A stretch of DNA of 64,000 nucleotides from Shinella sp. UYSO24 (GTDB taxonomy: Bacteria > Pseudomonadota > Alphaproteobacteria > Rhizobiales > Rhizobiaceae), in assembly GCA_902167985.1 (NCBI GenBank), contig CABHNZ010000017.1:42942-106941 (forward strand), read 5' to 3'. The notes below the pieces were generated by a model. That model saw only the letters and a list, made by a program, of their open reading frames with translations, did no database searches and had not been told where the DNA came from. Shown in pieces: positions 49,193 through 59,329 of this stretch. Both the position numbers and the translations under genes were made by a program. Positions within the stretch are counted from its first letter, which is position 1; each line of letters opens with the position of its first letter.

Positions 49193-49374
49193 CCGCACAG
49201 GACAGGAAACCTGCGCGGGGGGTTCGAATTTAATGACCCGATGATGCTGTTACCAGGGTAACATGGGTCCGCCGCTCTTATACCGTCAGGTTCGATCATA
49301 ACGCCAGAGGGCGCATCACCATATGGGTGATTTGACGTAATTTGATTAAAGTTTTGATGCGTTTACGATTGCGC

Positions 49375-52300
49375 TCAGCTTGCTTCGCGCAGCAGCTCGG
49401 CCGCCTGCAGGTCGACCGATACCAATTGCGACACACCCTGTTCCGCCATCGTCACGCCGAAGAGACGGTTCATGCGCGCCATGGTGATCGGATTATGCGT
49501 GATGATGACGAATCGGGTTTCGGTGGAGGCCGCCATTTCGTCCATCAGGTTGCAGTAGCGCTCGACATTATGGTCGTCGAGCGGAGCGTCCACTTCGTCG
49601 AGAACGCAGATCGGCGCCGGGTTTGTCAGGAAGACGGCGAAGATCAGCGCCATTGCCGTCAGCGCCTGCTCGCCGCCGGAGAGAAGCGTCATCGTCTGCG
49701 GTTTCTTGCCGGGCGGACGGGCGAGAATTTCGAGGCCCGCTTCGAGCGGATCGTCGCTTTCGATCAGCTGCAGCTCGGCCGTGCCGCCGCCGAAGAGATG
49801 GGTGAACAACCGCTGGAACTGGGTGTTGACCACATCGAAGGCGGCGATCAGGCGTTCGCGGCCTTCACGGTTGAGGCTCTGGATTGCGCCGCGCAGCTTG
49901 CGGATCGCGTCGATCACGTCATCGCGCTCGCAGATCAGCGTTTCGAGCTTCTGCGACAGTTCCTGCTGCTCTTCCTCGGCCCGCAGGTTGACGGCGCCAA
50001 GGCGCTCGCGCTCCATCTTCAGGCGATCGACCTCACGCTCGATATCGCGGATATCCGGTAGCGGATTGCCGTCGGTGAGACCGGCGGGACGCAGGACTTC
50101 ATGCGGGGCGACGCCAAGCGCCTCGCGGATGCGGACCTCGCTCTCGTGGCGCTTTTCCGCCGCAGAGACCAGACGCTCTTCCGCACGGCCGCGGCGCTCG
50201 CGGGATTCTGCGAGTTCCGATAGGGCCGTTGCAGCAACGCCATCGACGGCGCGCTGGCGGGTTTCGGCTTCCGCCAGACGGTCTCCGGCATCGCGACGGG
50301 CGGCTTCCGCCTTCTGGATCTCGTTCAACAGCGCGTAGCGGCGCTCCTCGAACTCTTCCGGCGCCGCTTCGAGATCGGCGATCTCTTCGCGCGCCTCATC
50401 CTCGCGTTCGCGCAGGCTCTCGATATGCTGGGCGGCGCTTGCGGCGCGCGTGGTCCAGGAGGCGCGTTCCTGCGCGATTGCGGAGATGCGGCGCTTGCGG
50501 GCCTCCACCTCGCGGCTCAGGCCCTCGTAACGGGCGCGCGCTTCGGCCAGCAGGCCGCGGTCGGTTGCGACAGTCGCCTGCTCGTCGCGCAGCCTTGCGT
50601 CGATTTCCGACAGGTCCGGCGCGTCGTCCATTTCGATGCGGGCATTCTCTTCCTGAAGGCCGAGTTCTTCCAGCTGGGATTTCAACTGGTTGACGGCTTC
50701 GGTCACGACATCGCGGCGGCGCATCAGATCACCGGCGGCGCGCTCGGAAGCGGCCAGCGCGTCGCGGGCTTCCGATAGCGCGCGGGTGGCGATGCGGCTG
50801 CGATCACGCGCATCCGACAGGCGGCGCTCCTCGACGGCAATCGCGGCGGCCTTTTCGGCCAGCATATCCTCGGCTTCCGAGAGGACGATGCGCGCTTCGT
50901 CAATCTCGGCTTCGAGTTCGGAAAGGCGGTTCTTCTGCGACAGGCGAAGGGCTGCGGCACCCGGCGCTTCGGAACCGGTGACGTGGCCATCCCAGCGGTA
51001 GACTGCACCATCACGGGTGACGAGGCGCTGGCCGGGCTTCAGCCTTGCCATCATCACGACGGCCTGCGTTGCCTCGACGATACCGATCTGCGACAGGCGG
51101 CGGGCGAGTTCCGGCGGCGCCGTGACATGGGCGATCAGCGGTGCCGCACCTTCCGGCAGGGCGGCATCGGCGGCCGGATCGCCGTTCAACGACCAATAGG
51201 CGGGGGCTGCGGCATCGACCGGGCTTTCCAGATCATCGCCAAGGGCTGCACCAAGGGCCGCCTCATAGCCGCGATCGACGCGGATCATTTCGGCAACGGC
51301 GACGAATTGCCGGAGACGGCACTCGTCGCCAGCATTTTCGAGATCGTGCGGGCTTCCGTTTCCAGCGCATTCAGCGCCGAGCGGGCCGTTTCAAGCGGGC
51401 CGCGCGCCATCTGCTCGTCGGCGCGGGCAGACGAGAGCATGGCCTCGACATCCTCGATCAGGACGGTCGCATCCTCGACGGCGATCTCGGCCGCCTCGAC
51501 GGCCTCGCGGCGCTCATCCGGATCATCGAGGCCGGCGAGCTTTTCATTGACCGCATCGAGTTCGCCTGTGGCATCGCCAAGCTGACGGTCGAGGCGCTGG
51601 CGGCGCTCGGTCAGATCGCGGATCAGGCGTTCAAGCTGGTTGCGGCCGGCCGCTGCCTCGGCGCGTTCGGCGGTAATGGCGGTGAAGCGCTTTTCGCTCT
51701 CGGCAAGGGCAGCACCTGCCGCTTCGAAGGCCTCGCGCATCTCGTCGGATTCAGCGCCGGAATCGGCCAGCATATCGTTGAGCTCGGCCTCTTCCTGATC
51801 GAGCTTTTCGAGGAAGGCGGTGTTATCGGCGGCAAGCTGCTCCTCGCGGCGGATATCTTCCGACAGCTGCGAGAGGCGGCGGGAAAGTTCGTCGCGACGC
51901 TTCAGGAGGCGGCCCGCCTCCTCTTCCAGCTGGCCACGGGCAATCTGCAGGCGCTGCAGGGCTGCACCGGCCTTTGCCTCTTCCTCGCGCAGTTCGGGCA
52001 GGCGCAGGCTCGATATGGCCTGCTGCTTGGCGGCCTCCATCTGCGCCTGCGCCTTCTCCGCGACGACAATGGTCGCCTGATTGAGGGCGCTTTCCGCCTC
52101 GCCTTCGGCTTCCTTGGCCTGCACCCAGCGGATATGCAGAAGGGCCGCCTCGCGGGCGCGGATATCGGCCGAGAGCATCTTGAAACGGTTGGCCTGACGG
52201 GCCTGACGCTTCAGGCTTTCGATCTGGCTTTCCAGCTGGGTAACGACATCTTCCAGCCGTTCCAGATTGCCTTCGGCGGCGCGCAGGCGAAGCTCGGCCT

Positions 52301-52835
52301 CGTGGCGGCGCGAATGCAGGCCGGAAATGCCAGCTGCTTCTTCCAAAAGCTGGCGGCGGGCCTGCGGCTTGGCATTGATGAGTTCGCCGATACGCCCCTG
52401 CCCCACCATGGAGGGTGAGCGGGCGCCGGTCGAGGCATCGGCAAAGAGAAGCTGCACATCCTTGGCGCGGGCTTCCTTGCCGTTGATACGGTAGACGGAG
52501 CCGTTTTCGCGCTCGATGCGGCGCGTGACCTGGATCTCGTCGCTATCATTGAAGGCGGCAGGCGCGGTGCGGTCGGAATTGTCGAGGTAGAGGCCGACTT
52601 CGGCGGTATTGCGGGCCGGGCGATTGCCGGAACCGGAGAAGATGACGTCGTCCATGCCGGACGCGCGCATGTTCTTGTAGGAATTCTCGCCCATGACCCA
52701 GCGCATGGCCTCGACGAGATTGGACTTGCCGCAGCCATTGGGCCCGACAACCCCGGTCAGGCCACGCTCAATGACGAATTCGGCCGGTTCGACGAAGGAC
52801 TTGAAGCCGAGAAGGCGCAGTTTGGTGAATTTCAT
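49375..52835 (-). CDS. smc: Chromosome segregation ATPase SMC, one frame break
   Basis: Structural maintenance of chromosomes protein, which organises and segregates the nucleoid. The N-terminus MKFTKLRLLGFKSFVEPAEF and Walker A GPNGCGKSNLVEAMRWVMG (residues ~32-50) are diagnostic. Long coiled coils of Glu/Ala/Arg-rich heptads flank the hinge near residues 500-640 (VDRGYEAALGAALGDDLESP). The C-terminal head holds TLLSGGEQALTAMALIFAVF (signature) and CVLDEVDAPLDDHNVERY (Walker B). The frame is lost at ~51329, just before the hinge. Repaired length is about 1153. The gene is essential or near-essential in relatives, so the break is almost surely a sequence error. Downstream of the dsbA-like gene on the same strand. 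Confidence 0.96.
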
Positions 52836-52927
52836 GCCGCCAGCCCTCGCGTATGACGTTCAAGGGCGTGGCTGCGGGCCGGAGAAGCCAACTGATGTGT
52901 AGACTGACCGGCCCGCGCGAAAACGCC

Positions 52928-52950
52928 GTCCCTCCCCATGGGGGAGAGAC
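52928..52950 (-). terminator. Hairpin between the dsbA-like gene and smc
   Basis: Minus-strand stem GTCTCTCCCC, loop CAT, stem GGGGAGGGAC (one internal mismatch), followed by GGCGTTTT. It starts 9 bases beyond the dsbA-like stop and may terminate or attenuate read-through into smc. Confidence 0.5.
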
Positions 52951-52958
52951 GCATAAAC

Positions 52959-53669
52959 TTACAGCAATCCGTCGAAGAGCTTCGACATAGCGGCAACGGA
53001 CATGTCTCCAGAATATTTCTTGCCGTTGATCAGGAAGGTCGGCGTGGCATTGACGCCAAACTCGTCGGCCGCCCGCTTCACGACGGCATTCACATCATCG
53101 AGAAGCTTCTGGTTCGTCAAGCAGGCTTCGAAACTCTCCTGTGAGTAACCGGCGAGCTTGACGGTCTGCAGGAGGGCTGCGCGGACATTGTTGTCCTTCG
53201 GCGCGGCCCAGGAGACCTGCTGCTTGAAGAGCATCGAGACCATGGCGAAATACTGCTCGGTGGTTGCCGGCTGCTTCGGATCCTGCGGGTTGGAACGGGC
53301 CAGCATGAAGGCGGCGGTCGCAACCGGATCGAAGGGGAATTCGCGCAGGATGAAGCGCACCTTGCCCGTGTCGACATACTTCTTCTTGATTTCGTCGAAG
53401 GCCGTGTTGTGGAAATGAGCGCAGTGCGGGCAGGTCAGCGAGAAATATTCGATGACCTTGATCGGTGCGTTTTCCGGGCCGATCGCCATGTCCGGCAGCG
53501 AGCCCGGCTTCAGGGCCGCATCCATGTCGACATTGCCCTGGCTATCCGGCGGGGTATCTTCCTGGGCGAAGGCTTCGGACACGCCGAACGGCACTGCCGG
53601 GCTGAGGCCGAGTACGGCGACACCGCCGAGAAGCGCGCGTCTGGTGGTCGTCAATTCATTCATCTGCAT
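52959..53669 (-). CDS. Thioredoxin-fold DsbA/DsbG-like periplasmic oxidoreductase
   Basis: A 236-residue exported thiol-disulfide protein. The N-terminus TTTRRALLGGVAVLGLSPAV is a twin-arginine-like signal (RRALLGG). The active site is EYFSLTCPHCAHFHNTAF, with the CPHC pair near residue 92. The cis-proline region is GVNATPTFLINGKKYSG near residue 210. ATG 53669 is preceded by AGGGTG at 8 bases. It sits immediately upstream of smc on the same strand, an order often seen in Rhizobiales. The frame is intact. Confidence 0.9.
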   Translation of the reverse strand: MQMNELTTTRRALLGGVAVLGLSPAVPFGVSEAFAQEDTPPDSQGNVDMDAALKPGSLPDMAIGPENAPIKVIEYFSLTCPHCAHFHNTAFDEIKKKYVDTGKVRFILREFPFDPVATAAFMLARSNPQDPKQPATTEQYFAMVSMLFKQQVSWAAPKDNNVRAALLQTVKLAGYSQESFEACLTNQKLLDDVNAVVKRAADEFGVNATPTFLINGKKYSGDMSVAAMSKLFDGLL

Positions 53670-53846
53670 GAAAACACCCTGGTTCAAGGTTTTGTGGAAT
53701 CGGACATTTCCGTATCGCGGCGCCCGCAAGCCCACAAGCTGTCGATAAGGAAATCTCTTCAAAGAATTGTGACAAAATGGAGGTGCAATCGCAGTCTGCG
53801 GAAAAGCGGAGCTTCGACAGGCGATTATGATGTGGAAGGGCGCCTG

Positions 53847-54415
53847 TCAGCGCCGGCCGCGCTTCTGCAGAACCGCGGTGCCTAGCCGCTCGACAGCCTT
53901 GCGGAGCGCCTCGCTTTCAATCCCTTCCATCATCCCCTCCAGACGTTTTGCCGCCTCGCCTTTCAGGGGGGGCAGTTTGCGGGGATGGCGGGTGGGCGGC
54001 GAGACCGGCTTCTGCACGATGCGGACCTGACGGACCGCGGGAAAACCGAAGAAGCCGTTGATGCGGGCGATCAGCTCGCCCTGTGCGTGGCTCAAAAAGA
54101 GCGCGCGGGCACCTTCACAGGCGATCGTCAGCACGCCGGGCTGGTGGCCGCCATCATCGCCGAAACGCTCGCCGCCATACTGGCCATTGCGCGGCCATGC
54201 GATCTTTTCCGGCCGCGAACATTCGGCAAAATCCTCGCCGCAATCTCATCCCAGGAGCCGAGCAGCGCCGTGGAAATGCCCGCACGCCGCGCCAGAACCG
54301 GATCGATGATGCCGTTCGCCACTTCGGAGATCTGGAGTTCGCGTCTTTTGGAAAAGCCATCGCATTTACCGCTTTGTCGCCAGCGATCCTTGATGCCGCC
54401 CGGATGTTTCGTCAC
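53847..54415 (-). CDS. DUF721 (DciA-like) protein, one frame break
   Basis: DciA-type proteins help load the replicative helicase. The N-terminal part has QISEVANGIIDPVLARRAG, then LLGSWDEIAGEDFAE when one base is restored near 54239. The core VLTIACEGARALFLSHAQGE is followed by LIARINGFFGFPAVRQVRI, the conserved DUF721 helix-strand. A basic tail (KPVSPPTRHPRKL...) ends the protein. Repaired length is about 189. The start is a GTG at 54415. It is divergent from mutY with 29 bases between starts, a conserved arrangement. Confidence 0.82.
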
Positions 54416-54444
54416 ATATAACGCGAATTATCACTGATCGGCAA

Positions 54445-55536
54445 ATGATGCTCCAGACCTTATCTCCCCAAACGGCCGGGAAAAGCCGCGCCGAACAGCT
54501 TCTTGCCTGGTATGACCGGCATCACCGTGACCTGCCCTGGCGGGTAACGCCACCGGCCGCCAAGGCGGGGAAACGGGCGGATCCCTATCATATCTGGCTG
54601 TCTGAGGTGATGCTGCAGCAGACGACCGTGCAGGCGGTCAAACCGTATTTCGCAAAATTTCTCGCGCTATGGCCGACGGTCAACGATCTGGCCGCAGCAC
54701 CCGTCGAAGATGTGATGGCCGCATGGGCTGGGCTTGGTTATTACGCCCGCGCCCGCAACCTGAAGAAATGCGCGGAGGCCGTCGCCTCGCTGCATGGCGG
54801 GGTGTTTCCCGATGATGAGGCCGGGCTGAAGGCACTGCCCGGCATCGGCGATTATACATCCGCTGCGGTCGCGGCGATTGCCTTCAACCGGCAGGCCGCC
54901 GTGATGGACGGCAATGTCGAGCGCGTCATCTCGAGGCTTTATGCGATCGATGCGCCGCTTCCCGGCTCGAAGCCGGCGATGAAGGCTCGGGTGGCGGAGC
55001 TGACGCCGGCCGACCGGCCCGGCGATTTCGCCCAGGCGATGATGGATCTCGGCGCGACGATCTGCACACCGAAGCGGCCGGCCTGCGCACTCTGTCCGTT
55101 CAACCATGACTGTCTGGCGCTTCTGACCGACGAGCCGGAGCGGTTTCCGGTGAAGGCTGCGAAAAAGGAAAAGCCGGTGCGGCTCGGTGCAGCCTTCGTT
55201 GCCGTCACACCGGAGGGCGAGGTGCTGTTGCGCCGGCGGATCGAGACCGGGCTTCTCGGCGGCATGACGGAAGTGCCGACAACCGCCTGGACCGCAAGGA
55301 TAGATGGCGGAACGACACCCGATCATGCGCCGTTTTCAGCCGACTGGCAGGCCTGCGGCACAGTCATCCACGTCTTCACCCATTTCGAATTGCGCCTGTC
55401 GGTTTTTCGCGTTCAGGCGGAAAAACGTGATATCGACGGAGCATGGTGGGAAAAGGTGGAGACGCTGTCGGCGCAGGCGCTTCCCACCGTCATGAAGAAG
55501 GCAATCACGCAGGCTATACCGCTTGCCTTCGCTTAA
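54445..55536 (+). CDS. mutY: A/G-specific adenine glycosylase MutY
   Basis: Removes adenine mispaired with 8-oxoguanine. The 363-residue protein has DLPWRVTP, LSEVMLQQTTVQAVKPYF and the helix-hairpin-helix LKALPGIGDYTSAAVAAIAF. The catalytic Asp lies in AVMDGNVERVISRLYAID. The 4Fe-4S cluster loop CTPKRPACALCPFNHDC gives Cys spacing 6-2-5. A C-terminal NUDIX-like domain (LLGGMTEVPTTAW) recognises oxoG. The frame is intact and the length is typical. Confidence 0.96.
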   Translation: MMLQTLSPQTAGKSRAEQLLAWYDRHHRDLPWRVTPPAAKAGKRADPYHIWLSEVMLQQTTVQAVKPYFAKFLALWPTVNDLAAAPVEDVMAAWAGLGYYARARNLKKCAEAVASLHGGVFPDDEAGLKALPGIGDYTSAAVAAIAFNRQAAVMDGNVERVISRLYAIDAPLPGSKPAMKARVAELTPADRPGDFAQAMMDLGATICTPKRPACALCPFNHDCLALLTDEPERFPVKAAKKEKPVRLGAAFVAVTPEGEVLLRRRIETGLLGGMTEVPTTAWTARIDGGTTPDHAPFSADWQACGTVIHVFTHFELRLSVFRVQAEKRDIDGAWWEKVETLSAQALPTVMKKAITQAIPLAFA

Positions 55537-55553
55537 CATAAACCGGAGGAACC

Positions 55554-56168
55554 ATGTCACCCAGGATCGACCACATCGTCTTCGATATCGGCAAGGTGCT
55601 GATCCATTACGATCCGAATATCCCCTATTCGCGGATCATCCCGGACGAGGCGGAGCGCGCATGGTTCTTCCAGAATGTCTGCACCCATGAATGGAACCTC
55701 GAACAGGATCGCGGCCGCACATGGGCGGATGCGGAGGCCCTGCTGATTGCCGATCATCCGGAGCGCGAGGCGCATATCCGCGCCTTTAGGGAAAACTGGC
55801 ACGAGATGGTGTCGCATTCCTACGATGACAGCGTGGCGATCATGACCGGGCTTATCGAACAGGGTCGTGACGTGACGATGCTGACGAATTTTGCTGCCGA
55901 CACGTTCACGCAGGCACGCGGCATGTTCCCTTTCCTCAACCTGCCGCGCGGCGTTACCGTTTCGGGCGAAGTCGGGCTGATCAAGCCGGATATCGCCATC
56001 TACGAGAAGCACGCCAAGGATTTCGGCCTGACGCCGGAAAACACGATCTTCATCGACGATTCCTTCCCCAATGTGGAAGCAGCGCGGGCGGCAGGATGGC
56101 AGGCGGTGCATTTTACCGGCGCGGATAAGCTGCGCGAAGATCTCGCCGGTTACGGACTGAGTGTCTGA
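55554..56168 (+). CDS. HAD-superfamily hydrolase, subfamily IA
   Basis: A 204-residue phosphatase-fold protein. HIVFDIGKVLIHYDPN is motif I, but it reads DxGxV, so the second Asp of the usual DxD is Gly. Motif II is MLTNFAADT and motif III/IV is LIKPDIAIYEKHAKDFGL...TIFIDDSFPNVEAARAAG. Only one catalytic-type Asp in motif I is unusual for a phosphatase but is common in 2-haloacid dehalogenase-like members. It follows mutY by 17 bases and is probably co-transcribed. The frame is intact. Confidence 0.88.
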   Translation: MSPRIDHIVFDIGKVLIHYDPNIPYSRIIPDEAERAWFFQNVCTHEWNLEQDRGRTWADAEALLIADHPEREAHIRAFRENWHEMVSHSYDDSVAIMTGLIEQGRDVTMLTNFAADTFTQARGMFPFLNLPRGVTVSGEVGLIKPDIAIYEKHAKDFGLTPENTIFIDDSFPNVEAARAAGWQAVHFTGADKLREDLAGYGLSV

Positions 56169-56177
56169 GCCGTTCGA

Positions 56178-56974
56178 TCAGAGAAGCGCGGTGACGGCGC
56201 GCACGCGCCCCATGATATCAAGCGCTTCCAGTGCCTCCGGAGCCAGCGATCGGCTCCGGTAGCGTCGCGCATTATCGGCAATCAGATCGAGCGAGCCGTC
56301 GGGCTGACGCTGTATACGACGCAAAAGAAGATCGTTTTCGGTGCGGAAGACATAGATGCAGCCGTCGGTCAGCGCCCGGTCGGCCGTATCGACCAGCATC
56401 GGCGCACCGTCAGGGATGGTGGGCGCCATGCTGTCGCCTGTGGCCCGCACGACAAGAAGATCGGCCGGATTGAGGCCGAGGCCTGCCACGAAGCCTTGCG
56501 GCAGGGCGGCGAGGAAGCGGTCGCGGGCTTCCTGATCGGCGGCCCTTGCGTCCCGCCGTCCGATCGGCCGGGATTACTCCAGCCGGCGTCACCATCTTTC
56601 GATGGCTCAGCAAAACCAACTGCCGCCAATCCTTGCGACCCGTCTGTGGCGGCTGGCGCGATGTGCAACTGCCCGCCTGCATAATGCCAGTTCTGGGTGA
56701 GCAGAGACGGGGGAATGCTGGCTACCCTTGCCAGCACCTCGAGGGCACTGTAGCGAGGTTCAGTGCGACCATGGCGATAATTGTCGATGGTATTATCGCG
56801 TATACCAAGCGCTTTCACCGTACGCCCCCGCCCACCGATCAGTTCACACAGGACAAGCATTTTCAACGCCGTCGCGGTGCGTTCCGGGGGAAGTGTCGAC
56901 CAGCTTGCGGAGAATTTCGCGATGGCCCGCTCTATCCTGCGGCGCTGCTCATCGTTGATGGGAAACAGGATCAT
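56178..56974 (-). CDS. LexA/CI-type regulator with S24 peptidase-like domain, one frame break
   Basis: An N-terminal helix-turn-helix (KALGIRDNTIDNYRHGRTEP, residues ~58-77) is followed by a Pro/Gly/Ser linker. A C-terminal S24 domain carries RATGDSMAPTIPDGAPMLVD (nucleophile Ser) and IADNARRY. The Lys expected in the VKRL-type motif is Arg (LLLRRIQR), so self-cleavage may be lost. The frame breaks somewhere in 56520-56580; one restored base gives about 265 residues. ATG 56974 (MILFPINDEQRRRIERAI) is the likely start. No prophage genes are nearby. It ends 9 bases from the convergent HAD gene. Confidence 0.78.
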
Positions 56975-57169
56975 CGACACTATAACCGACGGAATACGAA
57001 TGACTGGAACTATACCGCGCACAACCTGGGATCAGCGCTGACGATCACAGAGAATGCAAGGTGAAGTCAATCGAAAACATGATTGATTATTATCTTTTAT
57101 CACTGCCGGCGCTTCAAGGCGGTGCGCTCTCTTCGGGCGCGCAGCAAAGACCCTTCCGAAACAACGCGA

Positions 57170-57190
57170 CGCCCGGATGCGATCCGGGCG
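57170..57190 (-). terminator. Hairpin downstream of ccrM
   Basis: Stem CGCCCGGAT/ATCCGGGCG with a 3-base loop lies about 70 bases beyond the ccrM stop. The minus-strand side is followed by GCGTTGTTT, a poor U tract. Possible terminator in a 288-base gap that otherwise shows nothing. Confidence 0.35.
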
Positions 57191-57262
57191 CCAGAATTCC
57201 TCTTCCGGGACTGGAGATACAACAACCGGTCGAGGAATATCGACTGGCGCCGGACCGGTGGA

Positions 57263-58392
57263 TCAGTCCATTTTCGCCATATCAGAGCGGATGACGGCAC
57301 GCAGATCATCGATCGGGCGCAGCGACTGCCCGTCGTGATAGTGCCAGAATGTCCATCCGTTGCATGCATCAAGGCCCTGCACTTTCGCGCCGAGGCGATG
57401 AATGGAACCCGCTTCGCCGCCTGCCGCCAGCGTGCCGTCGGCACGGATGATGGCGCTCCAGCGGCGCTTGGCATCGGTCAGAACCTGGCCGGGGCGGACG
57501 AGGCCCGCTTCGACCAGGGTGTTGAAGGCCACGCGCGGTTCGGCGCGCTTGCCGGTCAGAACCGTGAGTTCGGCCTTGCCGAGCGGCTCGACTGCTTCGA
57601 TGCGGGCGGATGCCGCATCGATATAATCCTGCTCGCGCTCGATGCCGACGAATTGCGGCCGAGACGCTTGGCAACGGCGCCCGTCGTACCGGAGCCGAAG
57701 AAGGGATCGAGGATGACGTCGCCCGGCTTGGTGGAGGCCATGATGACGCGGGCGAGAAGCGCTTCCGGCTTCTGGGTCGGATGGACCTTCTTGCCATCGG
57801 CGCCCTTCAGGCGCTCGCCGCCCGAGCAGATCGGGAACAGCCAGTCGGAGCGCATCTGCACGTCGTCATTGGAGGCCTTGAGCGCTTCGTAATTGAACGT
57901 GTAGCTCTTGGCCTTGGCGTCGCGGCTTGCCCAGATCATCGTCTCATGGGCGTTCTGGAAACGGCGGCCCTTGAAATTCGGCATGGGGTTGGTCTTGCGC
58001 CAGACGATATCATTGAGGAGCCAGAAATTCAGGTCCTGCATGATGGCGCCGACGCGGAAAATGTTGTGGTAGGAGCCGATGACCCAGATCGTGCCTTGCG
58101 GCTTCAGCACGCGGCGGCAGGCCAGAAGCCAGGCGCGGGTGAAGGCGTCATAGACATCGAAGGAGGCGAACTGGTCCCAGTCGTTATCGACGGCATCGAC
58201 GAGCGACTGATCCGGGCGGTGAAGCGCACCGCCGAGCTGCAGGTTATAGGGCGGATCGGCGAAAATCGCGTCCACCGATTTGTCCGGCAGCGCCTCGAGA
58301 GCTGCGACACAATCACCCTTGATGATGGAATTCATCCAAGAAGCCGGACGGACCTGCTGCTTCAGGTCGGCCAGGGGAAGCACTGCTGCCAT
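57263..58392 (-). CDS. ccrM: Cell-cycle adenine DNA methyltransferase CcrM (GANTC), one frame break
   Basis: Beta-class N6-adenine methyltransferase that remethylates GANTC after replication. Catalytic motif IV ADPPYNLQLGGALHRPDQS lies near residue 45. The region WDQFASFDVYDAFTRAWL and NFKGRRFQNAHETMIWA are CcrM signatures. KKVHPTQKPEALLARVI is followed by the SAM motif DPFFGSGTTGAVAKRLGR. The frame breaks at ~57657 (CCGG to CCG). The C-terminal ~80-residue domain that CcrM adds to the HinfI core is present and ends GWTFWHYHDGQSLRPID. Repaired length is about 376. CcrM is essential in relatives, so the break argues for a sequence error. Confidence 0.96.
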
Positions 58393-58566
58393 GGGACACT
58401 CGCTACGCTGTACTCAAACGATCTTTATTCGCTGTTATGGTTACCGATGTTGGTTACCAAAAGCTGAAGCAGGGACACGATTTAGCGAAATTCTGCCCGA
58501 GGGCGATTTTTTGGCGGGGAAGGAATGGCGTGGAAGCGGGGGCCGGGATGCGCTACACTCACGCCC

Positions 58567-58863
58567 ATGAAACGAGACGAGGCGATCAGCAGATTGAAGG
58601 AGCAGGCCGCGGCGCTTCGGGCGCTGGGCGCGACCTCGCTTTACCTGTTCGGATCTGTAGCGCGCGACGAAGCCGGGCCTTCAAGCGATCTGGATCTGTT
58701 TATCGATTATGATGCAAGACAGAAATTTTCGCTCGTCGATCTTGCGGGGCTGAAGTTGTTTTTGGAAGACGAGCTTTCCGCGAATATCGATGTGACGACA
58801 AGGAATAGTCTTCATCCTCGCCTCCGGCGAAAGATTGAGGACACAGCGATCAGGATATTCTGA
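58567..58863 (+). CDS. MntA-type nucleotidyltransferase antitoxin
   Basis: A 98-residue minimal nucleotidyltransferase. LYLFGSVARDEAGPSSDLDLFIDYD carries the GSxxRxxxxxxSDxD motif (GSVARDEAGPSSDLD), and a later Asp in ANIDVTTRNSLHP gives the third metal ligand. MntA antitoxins of this type AMPylate their HepT partner. ATG 58567 begins where conservation begins; the frame is open 14 codons further up. The stop overlaps the next start by one base. It is divergent from ccrM. Confidence 0.88.
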   Translation: MKRDEAISRLKEQAAALRALGATSLYLFGSVARDEAGPSSDLDLFIDYDARQKFSLVDLAGLKLFLEDELSANIDVTTRNSLHPRLRRKIEDTAIRIF

Positions 58864-59204
58864 TGGCACGAGATATAGAGCTCATCTTCGACGACATTCT
58901 CGACATGATCCGAATGCTGGAGAGCTCCCTTGCGGGCAAGACTTCCGCGGATCTGGATAGTGACATCATCCTGAAATTCGCCGTGCAGCGCGCCATCGAG
59001 ATCATCTCGGAGGCCAGCAAACATATTCCTGCTGAGCTTGCAGCAGCGGCTCCGGAAATCCCATGGAAATCGATCCGAGGCATGGGGAATATTCTTCGCC
59101 ATGAATATCACCGTATTGCCGATGAGGTGATATGGGACGTCATTCAACATGACCTTCCGCCACTCAAGCTCGCCATTCTTGCGCTAAAGGAGCGGGATCG
59201 TTGA
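58863..59204 (+). CDS. HepT-like ribonuclease toxin (DUF86)
   Basis: A 113-residue all-helical protein of the HEPN/DUF86 family, paired with the MntA-type gene (TGATG overlap). FAVQRAIEIISEASKHIP is the conserved helix, and PWKSIRGMGNILRHEYHRI contains the HEPN RNase region. The usual R-N-x-L-x-H-x-Y reads G-N-I-L-R-H-E-Y, with the conserved His and Tyr kept and the Arg moved to the flanking IRG or LRH positions. It probably forms a type VII MntA/HepT toxin-antitoxin pair. The frame is intact. Confidence 0.87.
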   Translation: MARDIELIFDDILDMIRMLESSLAGKTSADLDSDIILKFAVQRAIEIISEASKHIPAELAAAAPEIPWKSIRGMGNILRHEYHRIADEVIWDVIQHDLPPLKLAILALKERDR

Positions 59205-59329
59205 AATTTTGGCGCATGATGTGCGCCTATATGTCCTGTCACCTCTCATGTTGCAGTGCAGCGCTTGTAATGCTCGGCCGCGATACCTATTCAGGGAACA
59301 TGTCTGAAACAAAGAGGTGACGGGGCACG

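Noticed and set aside
56178..56974. Prophage remnant signalled by the CI-like regulator
   Set aside because: Neighbours are chromosomal housekeeping genes (HAD phosphatase, ccrM) and no phage structural or integration genes are present.
57061..57892. Plus-strand frames upstream of and opposite ccrM
   Set aside because: Antisense to ccrM or in the gap beside it; no start context and no recognisable sequence.
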